Virus record (IMG/VR): IMGVR_UViG_3300047558_000137 | Coordinates: 1 to 64,000 of that record | Direction: 5' to 3' (one strand) | From: a virus | DNA length: 64,000 nucleotides | In this document: in pieces, positions 55,284 to 61,931 of the stretch | Position numbering within the stretch: the stretch's first letter is position 1 | How the letters are laid out: each line of letters begins with the position of its first letter | The notes under the pieces: model-generated | Told to the model about the DNA's origin: nothing | Database searches by the model: none | Seen by the model: only the letters and a program-made list of their open reading frames with translations | Made by a program: the position numbers and the translations under genes

Positions 55284-55479
55284 TACCCCAAAACGTAGTC
55301 TAGCAAAGACTATCAGCTGGCGCATAACTGGTAGTGGCGCAACGTTTGCTATCAGTTATGCCATCCTGGGTGATGTAACGGTATCCAGCACAATAGCAGT
55401 TATCCAGCTAACTTTTAATACAATCTTGTATTTTGCCCACGAGCGTTTGTGGGACAAAATCCGCTGGGGGCGGAATTAA
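55276..55479 (+). CDS. DUF2061 membrane protein
   Basis: This 67-residue protein starts with TTG at 55276 (8-base overlap with the previous gene). It reads MSDTPKRSLAKTISWRITG from there, exactly the usual N-terminus of DUF2061 proteins, so this start is preferred over earlier in-frame ATGs. A membrane segment covers about residues 18-54 (GATFAISYAILGDVTVSST, then IAVIQLTFNTILYFAHERLW). DUF2061 proteins are small, unassigned and also seen in phages, often beside APS-kinase-like genes. It closes the overlapping cassette. Confidence 0.8.
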   Translation: MSDTPKRSLAKTISWRITGSGATFAISYAILGDVTVSSTIAVIQLTFNTILYFAHERLWDKIRWGRN

Positions 55480-55507
55480 ACCCTAAAAAGTAATACTTTA
55501 GTACTAC

Positions 55508-55529
55508 TTTGTTGTAAAAATACAACAAA
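55508..55529. repeat. Inverted repeat 1 upstream of the right-hand operon
   Basis: TTTGTTGTA-AAAA-TACAACAAA is a perfect 9-bp dyad with a 4-base spacer. It follows the cassette by about 30 bases and precedes a second dyad and a promoter. No T-run follows, so it may be an operator or an RNA stem rather than a plain terminator. Confidence 0.45.
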
Positions 55530-55539
55530 AATTCCTGAT

Positions 55540-55561
55540 TTTTGGCGTCTTTTGCCCAAAA
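55540..55561. repeat. Inverted repeat 2 overlapping the promoter region
   Basis: TTTTGG (55540-55545) and CCAAAA (55556-55561) are perfect inverted halves spaced 10 bases. They end 4 bases before the extended -10 element, so the site covers the -35 zone of that promoter, as a repressor operator would. Confidence 0.45.
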
Positions 55562-55564
55562 TGG

Positions 55565-55573
55565 TGTTATACT
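55565..55573 (+). promoter_or_regulatory. Extended -10 promoter element for the 55609 operon
   Basis: TGTTATACT (TG-n-TATACT) is an extended -10 element about 36 bases before the ATG at 55609. AGGAG at 55596 is the ribosome site. No good -35 hexamer at the right distance, which fits extended -10 use. Confidence 0.55.
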
Positions 55574-55608
55574 AATGACATAGCAACACACAACCAGGAG
55601 TTGAAAAA

Positions 55609-55830
55609 ATGGAACTTACAGTAGGAACAAAAATTCGTTATACTAGCGCCGCTGGTACACGCAACGCAGAAATCGTCAGCATCAAAGTTGGTCCAACTGC
55701 TAAGAAGGGTTTTTTGAATACTTGGCTTACATTGTTTGTTCCAGCACAAAATGGTGCCAAATTTGACACACATGTTCAAATCCCCGCAGACGACGCCAGT
55801 GTTAAAATGTTCAAAATCCAAACTATCTAA
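55609..55830 (+). CDS. Small hypothetical protein
   Basis: This 73-residue protein is the first gene of the right-hand operon, behind AGGAG and a strong extended -10 promoter. It is a beta-rich small protein (IRYTSAAGTRNAEIVSIKV then FVPAQNGAKFDTHVQIPAD), reading like an SH3- or Tudor-sized barrel. No known family is recognised. Codon use (GGT, CGT, ACT) suggests good expression. Confidence 0.65.
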   Translation: MELTVGTKIRYTSAAGTRNAEIVSIKVGPTAKKGFLNTWLTLFVPAQNGAKFDTHVQIPADDASVKMFKIQTI

Positions 55831-55840
55831 GGAGCCGAAA

Positions 55841-56098
55841 ATGAAAGCACTCAACGCATACGTGGCACAAACAAACAAGTGGAATGCTATGTTTAAAGGT
55901 CGTCAATTTGATTTGACAGTGGCCGCAGATCGCCAAGCACTTGCTGATCGTATTGACGCCGCACTTAGCCCAGAGAATCTTACATGCGATGGCGAACTGA
56001 GCCGCGCAGAAGTTAACCGTCGCTACAAAGAACTTACAACTGTTGCAAAAGAGCTACAGAAGTTGGATCCAAGTGTAACATTTTACGAATTTGGTTAA
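55841..56098 (+). CDS. Hypothetical protein
   Basis: This 85-residue protein has its start placed at the ATG at 55841 behind AAGGAG, 10 bases after the previous stop; longer readings of the frame run into the previous gene. It has helical stretches ALNAYVAQTNKWNAMFKGRQ and ALADRIDAALSPENLTC, with VNRRYKELTTVAKELQKL near the end. The VAADRQALADRI part suggests a small DNA- or protein-binding helix bundle. No family recognised. Confidence 0.65.
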   Translation: MKALNAYVAQTNKWNAMFKGRQFDLTVAADRQALADRIDAALSPENLTCDGELSRAEVNRRYKELTTVAKELQKLDPSVTFYEFG

Positions 56099-56116
56099 AA
56101 TGGGCCAAAAAGCCTG

Positions 56117-56122
56117 TATAAT
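56117..56122 (+). promoter_or_regulatory. -10 element TATAAT for the AT-hook gene
   Basis: A perfect TATAAT preceded by TG lies 37 bases before the ATG at 56159. Transcription from it would begin near 56129, which makes the in-frame ATG at 56129 unlikely as a start. The -35 region is weak. Confidence 0.5.
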
Positions 56123-56158
56123 CAATACATGTTCAACAAACTGCTAAAGGATAGCAAA

Positions 56159-56470
56159 ATGAAAGTTCAAACTAAAACCGGTTACATCCACAAAGGCAAC
56201 TACGGTGCTGAATACACTGCCGATGGCGAAGTAATTGCCAAAGCCCGTGTCAAGTCCGGCAAGCGTGGTCGTCCTGCTAAAGTAGAAGCACCTGCTTTCT
56301 GCACTAACATTACTAACGATCTGTTTGGTCGTGTCCCACTTACTGCCCCATCGGGCATCAAAGGTCGTGTTGTTATTGGTAAGGCCAGCGCCAACGCTGT
56401 CTACGCTGATGACACCGAAGAATTGGTTGTAGACGAAGTCTTCAGCCCGTTCAAAACCGTTAACAGCTGA
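56159..56470 (+). CDS. Small protein with AT-hook motif
   Basis: This 103-residue protein is read from the ATG at 56159 (MKVQTKTGYIH), with AAAGGA 9 bases upstream; an in-frame ATG at 56129 sits on the likely transcription start and is rejected. It contains KSGKRGRPAKVEAP near residue 35-48: the RGRP core flanked by Lys and Arg is the AT-hook motif, which grips the minor groove of AT-rich DNA. The rest has no recognised domain. A role in binding phage or host DNA is possible, but a single AT-hook is short evidence. Confidence 0.55.
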   Translation: MKVQTKTGYIHKGNYGAEYTADGEVIAKARVKSGKRGRPAKVEAPAFCTNITNDLFGRVPLTAPSGIKGRVVIGKASANAVYADDTEELVVDEVFSPFKTVNS

Positions 56471-56506
56471 AAATAATTTTGTTCACGCAAAAATTAAATT
56501 CAAATC

Positions 56507-56515
56507 TGTTATACA
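56507..56515 (+). promoter_or_regulatory. Extended -10 element for the MoxR gene
   Basis: TGTTATACA lies about 50 bases before the ATG at 56565, and TTAAGGAG just before the start is a strong ribosome site. It is the same extended -10 type as at 55565. Confidence 0.5.
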
Positions 56516-56564
56516 ATAGAGACTCACTAGTTTTAACAACAGCAATTTTTTTAAGGAGTTCCAA

Positions 56565-57665
56565 ATGGCTGTGACTGAGCATCGTTCCGTAACCCCCCAC
56601 GAGGCACGTAGCCGTGTCCTTCGTGCATTTAAAAACAAGCGTCCCGTGTTCCTGTGGGGCCCTCCAGGTATTGGTAAATCCGAGCTTATCCAAGGTTTGA
56701 CCAATGATCTTGGTGGTGCATGTATTGACGTGCGCTTGGGCCAATGTGAGCCAACTGACTTGCGTGGTATTCCTTATTTTGATCGCGACAAAGGCGTGAT
56801 GAATTGGGCACCTCCAATTGACTTGCCAAGCGAAGAATTTGCTAGCAAGTATCCGATCGTTGTTTTGTTCTTGGATGAAATGAACTCGGCTGCTCCTGCT
56901 GTGCAAGGCGCCGCATATCAACTTATCTTGAACCGACAAGTTGGTACTTATAAGTTGCCTGACAACGTTGTTATGGTTGCCGCTGGTAACCGTGAAAGCG
57001 ACAAAGGTGTTTCTTATCGTATGCCTAGCCCACTGGCTAACCGTTTCGTTCACTTGGAAGTGCGTCAAGACTTTGACTCATGGTTCAATTGGGCTGTTAA
57101 CAACAACATCCACAAGGACGTTGTAGGTTACATTGGTTTTGCCAAGCAAGATTTGTTTGACTTTGATCCAAAGTCTGCAAGCCGTGCGTTTGCTACACCA
57201 CGTACTTGGACATTCGTGTCTGACTTCTTGTACGACGACGATGCTACTGATGCAGAGTTGACTGACTTGATCGCTGGTACTGTTGGCGAAGGTTTGGCAG
57301 TTAAGTTTATGGCTCACCGCAAGGTTGCAGGCCAAATGCCTAACCCTACTGACGTGTTGAGTGGCAAAGTAACTGAGTTGAAAGTTAAAGAAGTGTCTGC
57401 CATGTACTCTTTGACTATTAGCTTGTGCTACGAATTGCAAGAGCAATACAAGAAGTTGGGCAAGGACAAGATTGCAGATTGGCACAAACAAGCTGACAAT
57501 TTCCTGAGCTTTATGATGAACAACTTCAGCACTGAGTTGGTTGTGATGGGTGCTCGTGTTGCACTTACCACATACAACTTGCCAATGGTGCCTGGCAAAA
57601 TGCCGAACTTTGACGAGTTCCACAAGCGTTTTGGCAAGTACATCATTGCCGCAAGTGGCAAGTAA
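56565..57665 (+). CDS. MoxR-family AAA+ ATPase
   Basis: This 366-residue protein is a MoxR-like AAA+ ATPase. Walker A is GPPGIGKSE (residues 32-40), Walker B is VVLFLDEMNSA (about residues 103-113), sensor 1 is VVMVAAGNRE, and a SPLANRFVHLEV arginine finger segment follows. The family works with a VWA-domain protein as a chaperone pair that loads metals or remodels complexes; such a partner follows at 58563. It is the most expression-adapted gene of the region by codon use (frequent TTG, GGT, CGT). Similar ATPases are common in large aquatic phages. Confidence 0.88.
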   Translation: MAVTEHRSVTPHEARSRVLRAFKNKRPVFLWGPPGIGKSELIQGLTNDLGGACIDVRLGQCEPTDLRGIPYFDRDKGVMNWAPPIDLPSEEFASKYPIVVLFLDEMNSAAPAVQGAAYQLILNRQVGTYKLPDNVVMVAAGNRESDKGVSYRMPSPLANRFVHLEVRQDFDSWFNWAVNNNIHKDVVGYIGFAKQDLFDFDPKSASRAFATPRTWTFVSDFLYDDDATDAELTDLIAGTVGEGLAVKFMAHRKVAGQMPNPTDVLSGKVTELKVKEVSAMYSLTISLCYELQEQYKKLGKDKIADWHKQADNFLSFMMNNFSTELVVMGARVALTTYNLPMVPGKMPNFDEFHKRFGKYIIAASGK

Positions 57666-57687
57666 GGTTTCCTGCTAGTCACAGGCC

Positions 57688-57722
57688 GGAGGCAGGTAGC
57701 AATACCGTAAGTCCTCCTTTTT
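57688..57722 (+). terminator. Rho-independent terminator-like hairpin after MoxR
   Basis: GGAGG (57688-57692) and CCTCC (57713-57717) enclose an inner GGTA-GCAA-TACC hairpin with a GCAA tetraloop, and TTTTT follows at 57718-57722. It lies right behind the MoxR stop. The T-run extends up to the next gene's start (57726), so it may attenuate rather than fully stop. Confidence 0.6.
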
Positions 57723-57725
57723 GTT

Positions 57726-58049
57726 ATGAAAAAATTCATACTTCAAAAGCTAGACTCTAGACATCATGGTAGTGCTTGGTTCACTCACAGAGTTGAGGTA
57801 CTAGGCAGCATGGAAACCAAAGCACAGATGTTACATACGGTTCGTATTTGGTGTTGGGAGACATTTGGTCCAAGTTGCGAACTAGATTATCTCAATGATT
57901 GCTACAAGGAACCCGTTGATCCAACAGTAAAAAAGTATCCATGGGATCTTGGTATAACTGTAGACTGGGCTTGGCGTGTTGATGATCGACGTATGTTTGT
58001 ATATCTTAGAAATTCTGCACTAACACATTTTCAATTGAAATGGATGTAA
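57726..58049 (+). CDS. Hypothetical protein
   Basis: This 107-residue protein has no signal or membrane segment. It carries HHGSAWFTHRVEVLG and MLHTVRIWCWETFGPSCEL, then DWAWRVDDRRMFVYLRNS. Aromatic and His-rich composition suggests a small alpha/beta fold. It lies between the MoxR gene and an unknown gene, separated from MoxR by a terminator-like hairpin. No family recognised. Confidence 0.6.
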   Translation: MKKFILQKLDSRHHGSAWFTHRVEVLGSMETKAQMLHTVRIWCWETFGPSCELDYLNDCYKEPVDPTVKKYPWDLGITVDWAWRVDDRRMFVYLRNSALTHFQLKWM

Positions 58050-58050
58050 T

Positions 58051-58509
58051 ATGGAACAAGAACAAAGTATTGAAGAAGAAGTTCTACTAGAATTTCGACG
58101 CTTTCCAGCTGAAAAGCAAGAGCAAGTTCGTGCCCTAGTTAACTATGCAACTCTAATGGGACTCAACGGTAAGGACCTGGTTAGCATTGGTGGCAAACTT
58201 GATCGGATCAAGACCAAGCAAGAAACTGAGCGTAACCGCACAATCGTGCGTTCTATGAAACTACGTACTATCGGCAACGATCGTAACTGCTACACTCGTT
58301 GGGCGTATACCACAGCAGATGGCACAATCTATCACTTTAGTAACGCTCAGTGGAGCGATGTTAAAGTCACTAACACTAAAACTAAAGTGGTTGCCCGTGT
58401 ATCTTATTCTAACGACAAATATCCCGTTGGCCGTTGGAGTTGGATGGGAAACCGTGCTATAGCAAATGTAATGCTTAATGTTTACCATGGCGATACTAAA
58501 TTGCCCTGA
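58051..58509 (+). CDS. Hypothetical protein between MoxR and VWA partner
   Basis: This 152-residue protein is acidic at the N-terminus (EQEQSIEEEVLLEFRRFPAE), then has a helical stretch (EQVRALVNYATLMGLNGKDL) and a basic C-terminal half with beta strands (CYTRWAYTTADGTIYHFSN). No motif is recognised. It follows the previous gene by 1 base and precedes a -10 element for the VWA gene, so the MoxR and VWA genes probably have separate transcription starts. Confidence 0.6.
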   Translation: MEQEQSIEEEVLLEFRRFPAEKQEQVRALVNYATLMGLNGKDLVSIGGKLDRIKTKQETERNRTIVRSMKLRTIGNDRNCYTRWAYTTADGTIYHFSNAQWSDVKVTNTKTKVVARVSYSNDKYPVGRWSWMGNRAIANVMLNVYHGDTKLP

Positions 58510-58530
58510 GAATTTAATTCAAAAATCGTG

Positions 58531-58536
58531 TATAAT
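58531..58536 (+). promoter_or_regulatory. -10 element TATAAT for the VWA/metallopeptidase gene
   Basis: TATAAT preceded directly by TG is 27 bases before the ATG at 58563, with AAGGAG as ribosome site. No convincing -35. It is the fourth TG-TATA type element in this region. Confidence 0.5.
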
Positions 58537-58562
58537 ATACATATCACAACAAGGAGTATTCT

Positions 58563-59834
58563 ATGTCTGACAGCACCCTAGCAGAAAAAGCTAAAAAAGT
58601 AACAGAAACTGATCCTAAGATCGACGCATCAGCTAAAGAAAAGCTGATTACTGCTCGTATCGGTTTGCTGTTGAAAGCACCGTTCTTTGGTAACTTGGCC
58701 ACCCGCATGAAGTTGGTTAATGCTGACGCATGGTGCCCTACTGCCGCAACAGACGGACGCACCTTCTATTACAACAGCGTGTTTGTTAATAACATGCCGT
58801 TGAAGCAGGTTGAGTTCTTGGTTGGTCACGAAGTGCTACACGCAGTTTATGACCACATGGGACGCCGCGGTGACCGTGATCCAAAAATTTGGAACATTGC
58901 AGACGACTTCTGCGTTAACAGTGACTTGATTGACCAACGTGTTGGCGAAAAGATTACTGTTGTGCCTATGTTGTATGATCCAAAGTACAAAGGTATGTCA
59001 GCTGAAGAAGTGTATCAAGACTTGATGGATAATGCTAACAAGGTTGACATCAACAAGTTGGCTCAACAAGTTTTGGACCAGCACTTGGATGGCAATGGCG
59101 ACAGCGATGGTGAAGGCGGCGATGGCCAAGATGGCAACGGTCCTCCTAAACTGAGCAAAGAAGAACGTGACGCTATCCGCGACGAGATCAAAGAAGCTAC
59201 CCTGCAGGCCGCACAGGCTGTGGGTGCAGGTAACTTGCCTGGTAACGTGCGCCGCATGATCAAGGACTTGACTGAGCCACAGATTAGTTGGAAAGAACTG
59301 TTGGAGCAACAAATCCAAAGTACTATTAAGAACGACTACACCTTTGCTCGTCCAGGTCGTAAGAGCTGGCACATGGATGCAATTTTGCCCGGTCTCAAGC
59401 CAGGCGAAACAATTGATATCTTTATTGGTATTGATACATCTGGTTCTATTTCTAGCAATGACTTGAAGATCTTCTTTAGCGAGATCCAAGGTATCATGGA
59501 TTCTTACACAGAATACAAGATCAAGGTTGTTGGTTGGGACACTGAAATCGGCGGCATTGGCGAGTTCACAAGCGAGAACATGGAAGATATCTGCAACTTC
59601 GACCCTAAGGGTGGTGGTGGCACTGATCCAATGTGCGTTTGGGAATATCTCAAAGAGCAAGGCGAAGAGCCTAAGAAGCTGATCATGTTTACTGACTACT
59701 GCTTCTTTGGTTGGGATCCAGACAGCGTTGCAGACTACTGCGATACAGTTTGGATTATCAAAGGTAACCCTAGTGCCGAACCCGAGTTTGGTATTTGGGC
59801 ACACTACGAAGAAGAAAAGCAAAAGGGCAAGTAA
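58563..59834 (+). CDS. Metallopeptidase-like / VWA-like MoxR partner protein
   Basis: This 423-residue protein combines two parts. Residues about 80-105 carry an HExxH zinc motif (VGHEVLHAVYDHMGRRGD, H89 and H93). The C-terminal part (from about 285) has a MIDAS-type DTSGSISSNDLK (D291), GGGGTDP near residue 353 and a later FTDY, as in VWA domains. A low-complexity acidic linker (GDSDGEGGDGQDGNG) joins them. This is the DUF2201/VWA-like arrangement found beside MoxR ATPases. In phages the pair has no known target; protein unfolding or metal loading are possibilities. It overlaps the next ORF by one base (TAATG). Confidence 0.82.
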   Translation: MSDSTLAEKAKKVTETDPKIDASAKEKLITARIGLLLKAPFFGNLATRMKLVNADAWCPTAATDGRTFYYNSVFVNNMPLKQVEFLVGHEVLHAVYDHMGRRGDRDPKIWNIADDFCVNSDLIDQRVGEKITVVPMLYDPKYKGMSAEEVYQDLMDNANKVDINKLAQQVLDQHLDGNGDSDGEGGDGQDGNGPPKLSKEERDAIRDEIKEATLQAAQAVGAGNLPGNVRRMIKDLTEPQISWKELLEQQIQSTIKNDYTFARPGRKSWHMDAILPGLKPGETIDIFIGIDTSGSISSNDLKIFFSEIQGIMDSYTEYKIKVVGWDTEIGGIGEFTSENMEDICNFDPKGGGGTDPMCVWEYLKEQGEEPKKLIMFTDYCFFGWDPDSVADYCDTVWIIKGNPSAEPEFGIWAHYEEEKQKGK

Positions 59835-60025
59835 TGCGAAGCATTGCTATTGTAGTGTTAGGCTTAACCTTAGGGTTTTGCCTATCACATTTTCTTCTAC
59901 CACAAAAAGGTCGGTACTATGATTGCAGTATTTCAGAAATTAGTCCCGACTATACGACAGAAGTTCGACAAGAATGTCGGAAAGTCCAATCAGAAAAGAT
60001 AATTAATAGTACAATACAAAAGTAA
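59834..60025 (+). CDS. Small membrane-anchored protein
   Basis: This 63-residue protein starts at the ATG inside the previous stop codon (TAATG at 59832-59836). Residues 4-22 (IAIVVLGLTLGFCLSHFLL) form a signal or membrane anchor. The rest is soluble and contains YYDCSISEISPDYTTEV and QECRK, two cysteines that could pair in the periplasm. The ISEISPD phrase recurs in small phage proteins in my recollection. Confidence 0.6.
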   Translation: MRSIAIVVLGLTLGFCLSHFLLPQKGRYYDCSISEISPDYTTEVRQECRKVQSEKIINSTIQK

Positions 60026-60035
60026 AGGAACTATT

Positions 60036-60278
60036 ATGGAAATCGAAACAGCGGCAGAATTTTTGGTAGGCAGTATATTGTTTGGCATAGGCTTTTGCAT
60101 CATTGCAGTCGGCCTAGTTGTTGTAAACAATATATTCCACAAATATTGGAAACCTGTTACAATATGGTTACCAAAGTATATGGATCAAACTCAGTCAACT
60201 CGTTTTGCAACAGACGAAGAAATGGCTAAGATTGCTCCAACTATGGACCCAGACCCTTCTTCATCAACTAAACGTTAA
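60036..60278 (+). CDS. Small membrane protein
   Basis: This 80-residue protein has one membrane segment (residues about 10-32, VGSILFGIGFCIIAVGLVVV) and a polar C-terminal tail with ATDEEMAKIAPTMDPDPSSS. It follows the anchored protein after 10 bases with AAGGA as ribosome site. It is not a recognised holin, although its size and single segment would allow one; no evidence points to lysis. Function unknown. Confidence 0.55.
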   Translation: MEIETAAEFLVGSILFGIGFCIIAVGLVVVNNIFHKYWKPVTIWLPKYMDQTQSTRFATDEEMAKIAPTMDPDPSSSTKR

Positions 60279-60289
60279 AGGACGTAAAA

Positions 60290-60634
60290 ATGTCAAATGA
60301 ACTGCTCGACGATATGCGTATGACTCCCGAACAGGAGATGGAACATATCAAAGAACATTGCGAGAACGCACCAGCTGATTACTTTACTGCGGTAAAACGC
60401 ATTATGGAAATCGAAATGCGTCTTGAAGATCTTGCCCGTGCTGCCGAGCTGGCAGAAATTACAGGTCAGATTAATATGATCGAGAGCTTTCGTAAGCAGG
60501 CAGAAGAAAGCCTGCAAAACAAAATGACTATCAAGCGTGAAGCCAATGGTGACATGAAGCTCACTGTTGTTACAGGTCAACTTGACCCCGCGTTGGCCGG
60601 CCAACTTGGCAACCAACAACCACAACCTATCTAA
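60290..60634 (+). CDS. Hypothetical protein, acidic and helical
   Basis: This 114-residue protein starts with AAAGGA 11 bases upstream. It has charged helical stretches (MRMTPEQEMEHIKEHCENAP and AVKRIMEIEMRLEDLARAAE) and a polar tail with GQLGNQQPQPI. A short dimer-forming coil is likely. No family recognised. Confidence 0.6.
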   Translation: MSNELLDDMRMTPEQEMEHIKEHCENAPADYFTAVKRIMEIEMRLEDLARAAELAEITGQINMIESFRKQAEESLQNKMTIKREANGDMKLTVVTGQLDPALAGQLGNQQPQPI

Positions 60635-60643
60635 GGAGACAAT

Positions 60644-61336
60644 ATGTTTGCAACAAGCGTTTATCGCGATGCCCCGGCAATCAACGCCGCTATGGGCCGT
60701 GTTTATTTTCATATGATGTGTGCTGTACTGACTAGTATGATTGTTAGTTATGTTATTGGCACTACACCTGCACTTGCACAGTTCTTCCTAACTGGTGCAA
60801 TGCACTGGGTGGTAGTTTTTGCTCCACTTGTGTTTATTTTTATTGTGCCAATTATCCTAAACAGTAATCCGCCTGCACCGATTGCAGTAGGAACGCTTCA
60901 TGCCTTTGCTGGGTTAATGGGGTTAAGCCTTAGTGCTATTTTTATTGTCTATGCAATGACTAGCATCTTTACTGCGTTTATGGGTGCGGCTGTGTTGTTT
61001 GGTGTAATGAGCTTTTATGGTTACTTCACTAAGCGTAGTTTAGAAGGCATGGGCAGTTTCTTGTTTGTTGGATTAATTGCGATTATCATTGCCAGCGTTA
61101 TCAACATCTTTGTTGGTAGCACAGTAATGCAAATGGTCATCAGTGCTATTGCAATTCTAATCTTCTTGGGATTTACTGCATACGATACACAACAAATTCG
61201 CGAAGCTGTGAGTGTGCAAGGTGACGACTGGATGGCAGTTGAAATTATGGGTGCGTTGCAACTGTATCTTGACTTCATCAACTTGTTTGTTAACTTGCTA
61301 CAACTTATTGGAGTCGCTCCAGGCAACGACGACTAA
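60644..61336 (+). CDS. Bax-inhibitor-1 (BI-1/YccA/YbhL) family membrane protein
   Basis: This 230-residue protein has about seven hydrophobic segments. The C-terminal part has FTAYDTQQIREA and GALQLYLDFINLFVNLLQLI, the diagnostic BI-1/YccA signature in which a helix with Asp residues lies before the last membrane segment. An AAGGAG site precedes the ATG. Bacterial members (YccA, YbhL) modulate FtsH protease or form pH-sensitive calcium leak channels; members in eukaryotes suppress cell death. A phage copy could stabilise the host membrane or inhibit host protease. It is complete, with no frameshift. Confidence 0.88.
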   Translation: MFATSVYRDAPAINAAMGRVYFHMMCAVLTSMIVSYVIGTTPALAQFFLTGAMHWVVVFAPLVFIFIVPIILNSNPPAPIAVGTLHAFAGLMGLSLSAIFIVYAMTSIFTAFMGAAVLFGVMSFYGYFTKRSLEGMGSFLFVGLIAIIIASVINIFVGSTVMQMVISAIAILIFLGFTAYDTQQIREAVSVQGDDWMAVEIMGALQLYLDFINLFVNLLQLIGVAPGNDD

Positions 61337-61337
61337 T

Positions 61338-61631
61338 ATGCTAAAGCACAACGAAGCAAATCCGTTGAGCGTACATCAAATGCGGGAGGTAAGTCATTTA
61401 CCCCCGCATTTTACTCGAGTGTTCTTTACTCTGAGTACGCAACCTAAAAACATTTCCGATTGGATTTGGGAAAATCTAGAAGGGCGTTTTTACTACGGTG
61501 ACTTTTATTCTGAAAAAGAAGGTGGCGCAATCGATGTACAAAAAGTAGTGGCTTTTGAGTACCCCGGCGAAGCCAGCTTATTTGCGCTTATATTAGATAC
61601 CATTAATACCTACTCCGAAGAAGTATTCTAA
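61338..61631 (+). CDS. Hypothetical protein
   Basis: This 97-residue protein is read from the ATG at 61338, one base after the TAA of the BI-1 gene; longer forms of this frame would run inside it. It contains VFFTLSTQPKNISDWIWENL and FEYPGEASLFALILDTINTY. The EEVF end is acidic. It appears soluble and mixed alpha/beta. No known family. Confidence 0.6.
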   Translation: MLKHNEANPLSVHQMREVSHLPPHFTRVFFTLSTQPKNISDWIWENLEGRFYYGDFYSEKEGGAIDVQKVVAFEYPGEASLFALILDTINTYSEEVF

Positions 61632-61642
61632 AAAATTTTTCC

Positions 61643-61671
61643 TTGATTCAATCTGGTCGTAAATATATACA
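61643..61671 (+). promoter_or_regulatory. Sigma70-like promoter before 61689
   Basis: TTGATT (61643-61648) and TATACA (61666-61671) are spaced by exactly 17 bases, a good host-type promoter. The start codon at 61689 follows with CGGAGA as ribosome site. It would drive the small gene and the following DHFR/thymidylate synthase group. Confidence 0.6.
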
Positions 61672-61688
61672 TAGTTTACGGAGATACT

Positions 61689-61919
61689 ATGTCAGACCAG
61701 ACAACAGAACAAGCAACAGCACAACAGCCACAGCTACAATTAGCTGACTTATTGGCTTGCATCCAAATTATTCAGGTTGCAAGCCAACGTGGTGCTTTTA
61801 AAGCAGAAGAATTCACTCAAATTGGTGGCGTACATGATCGCATCATGGGCTTCTTAAAAGCCAGTGGCGCACTCAAAACAGAAGCCCCAGCTGATGAATC
61901 GGCAACACCAGCTGAATAA
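61689..61919 (+). CDS. Small conserved-looking phage protein
   Basis: This 76-residue protein has a Gln/Thr/Ala-rich N-terminus, then LLACIQIIQVASQRGAFKAE and IGGVHDRIMGFLKASG, the pattern of small helical proteins common in T4-like phages of aquatic bacteria ('l.aI..iI.vasqRGAfka.El..iG.l...l..fL'). Function unknown. It heads the transcription unit that includes DHFR. Confidence 0.65.
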   Translation: MSDQTTEQATAQQPQLQLADLLACIQIIQVASQRGAFKAEEFTQIGGVHDRIMGFLKASGALKTEAPADESATPAE

Positions 61920-61931
61920 AAGGAAAAATAA

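Noticed and set aside
56129-56158. Earlier start codon for the AT-hook gene
   Set aside because: The ATG at 56129 falls at the predicted transcription start and has no ribosome site; the ATG at 56159 has AAAGGA.
56460-57068. Minus-strand frame of about 200 codons
   Set aside because: Antisense shadow of the MoxR ATPase and its leader; no protein features.
58998-59822. Long open frame on the minus strand (about 274 codons)
   Set aside because: It lies entirely opposite the metallopeptidase/VWA gene, which has clear motifs; no ribosome site, and the translation is Cys/Val/Ile-rich nonsense.
60036-60278. Holin candidate
   Set aside because: One membrane segment and small size fit, but there is no lysis gene beside it and the tail is not typical; called only a small membrane protein.
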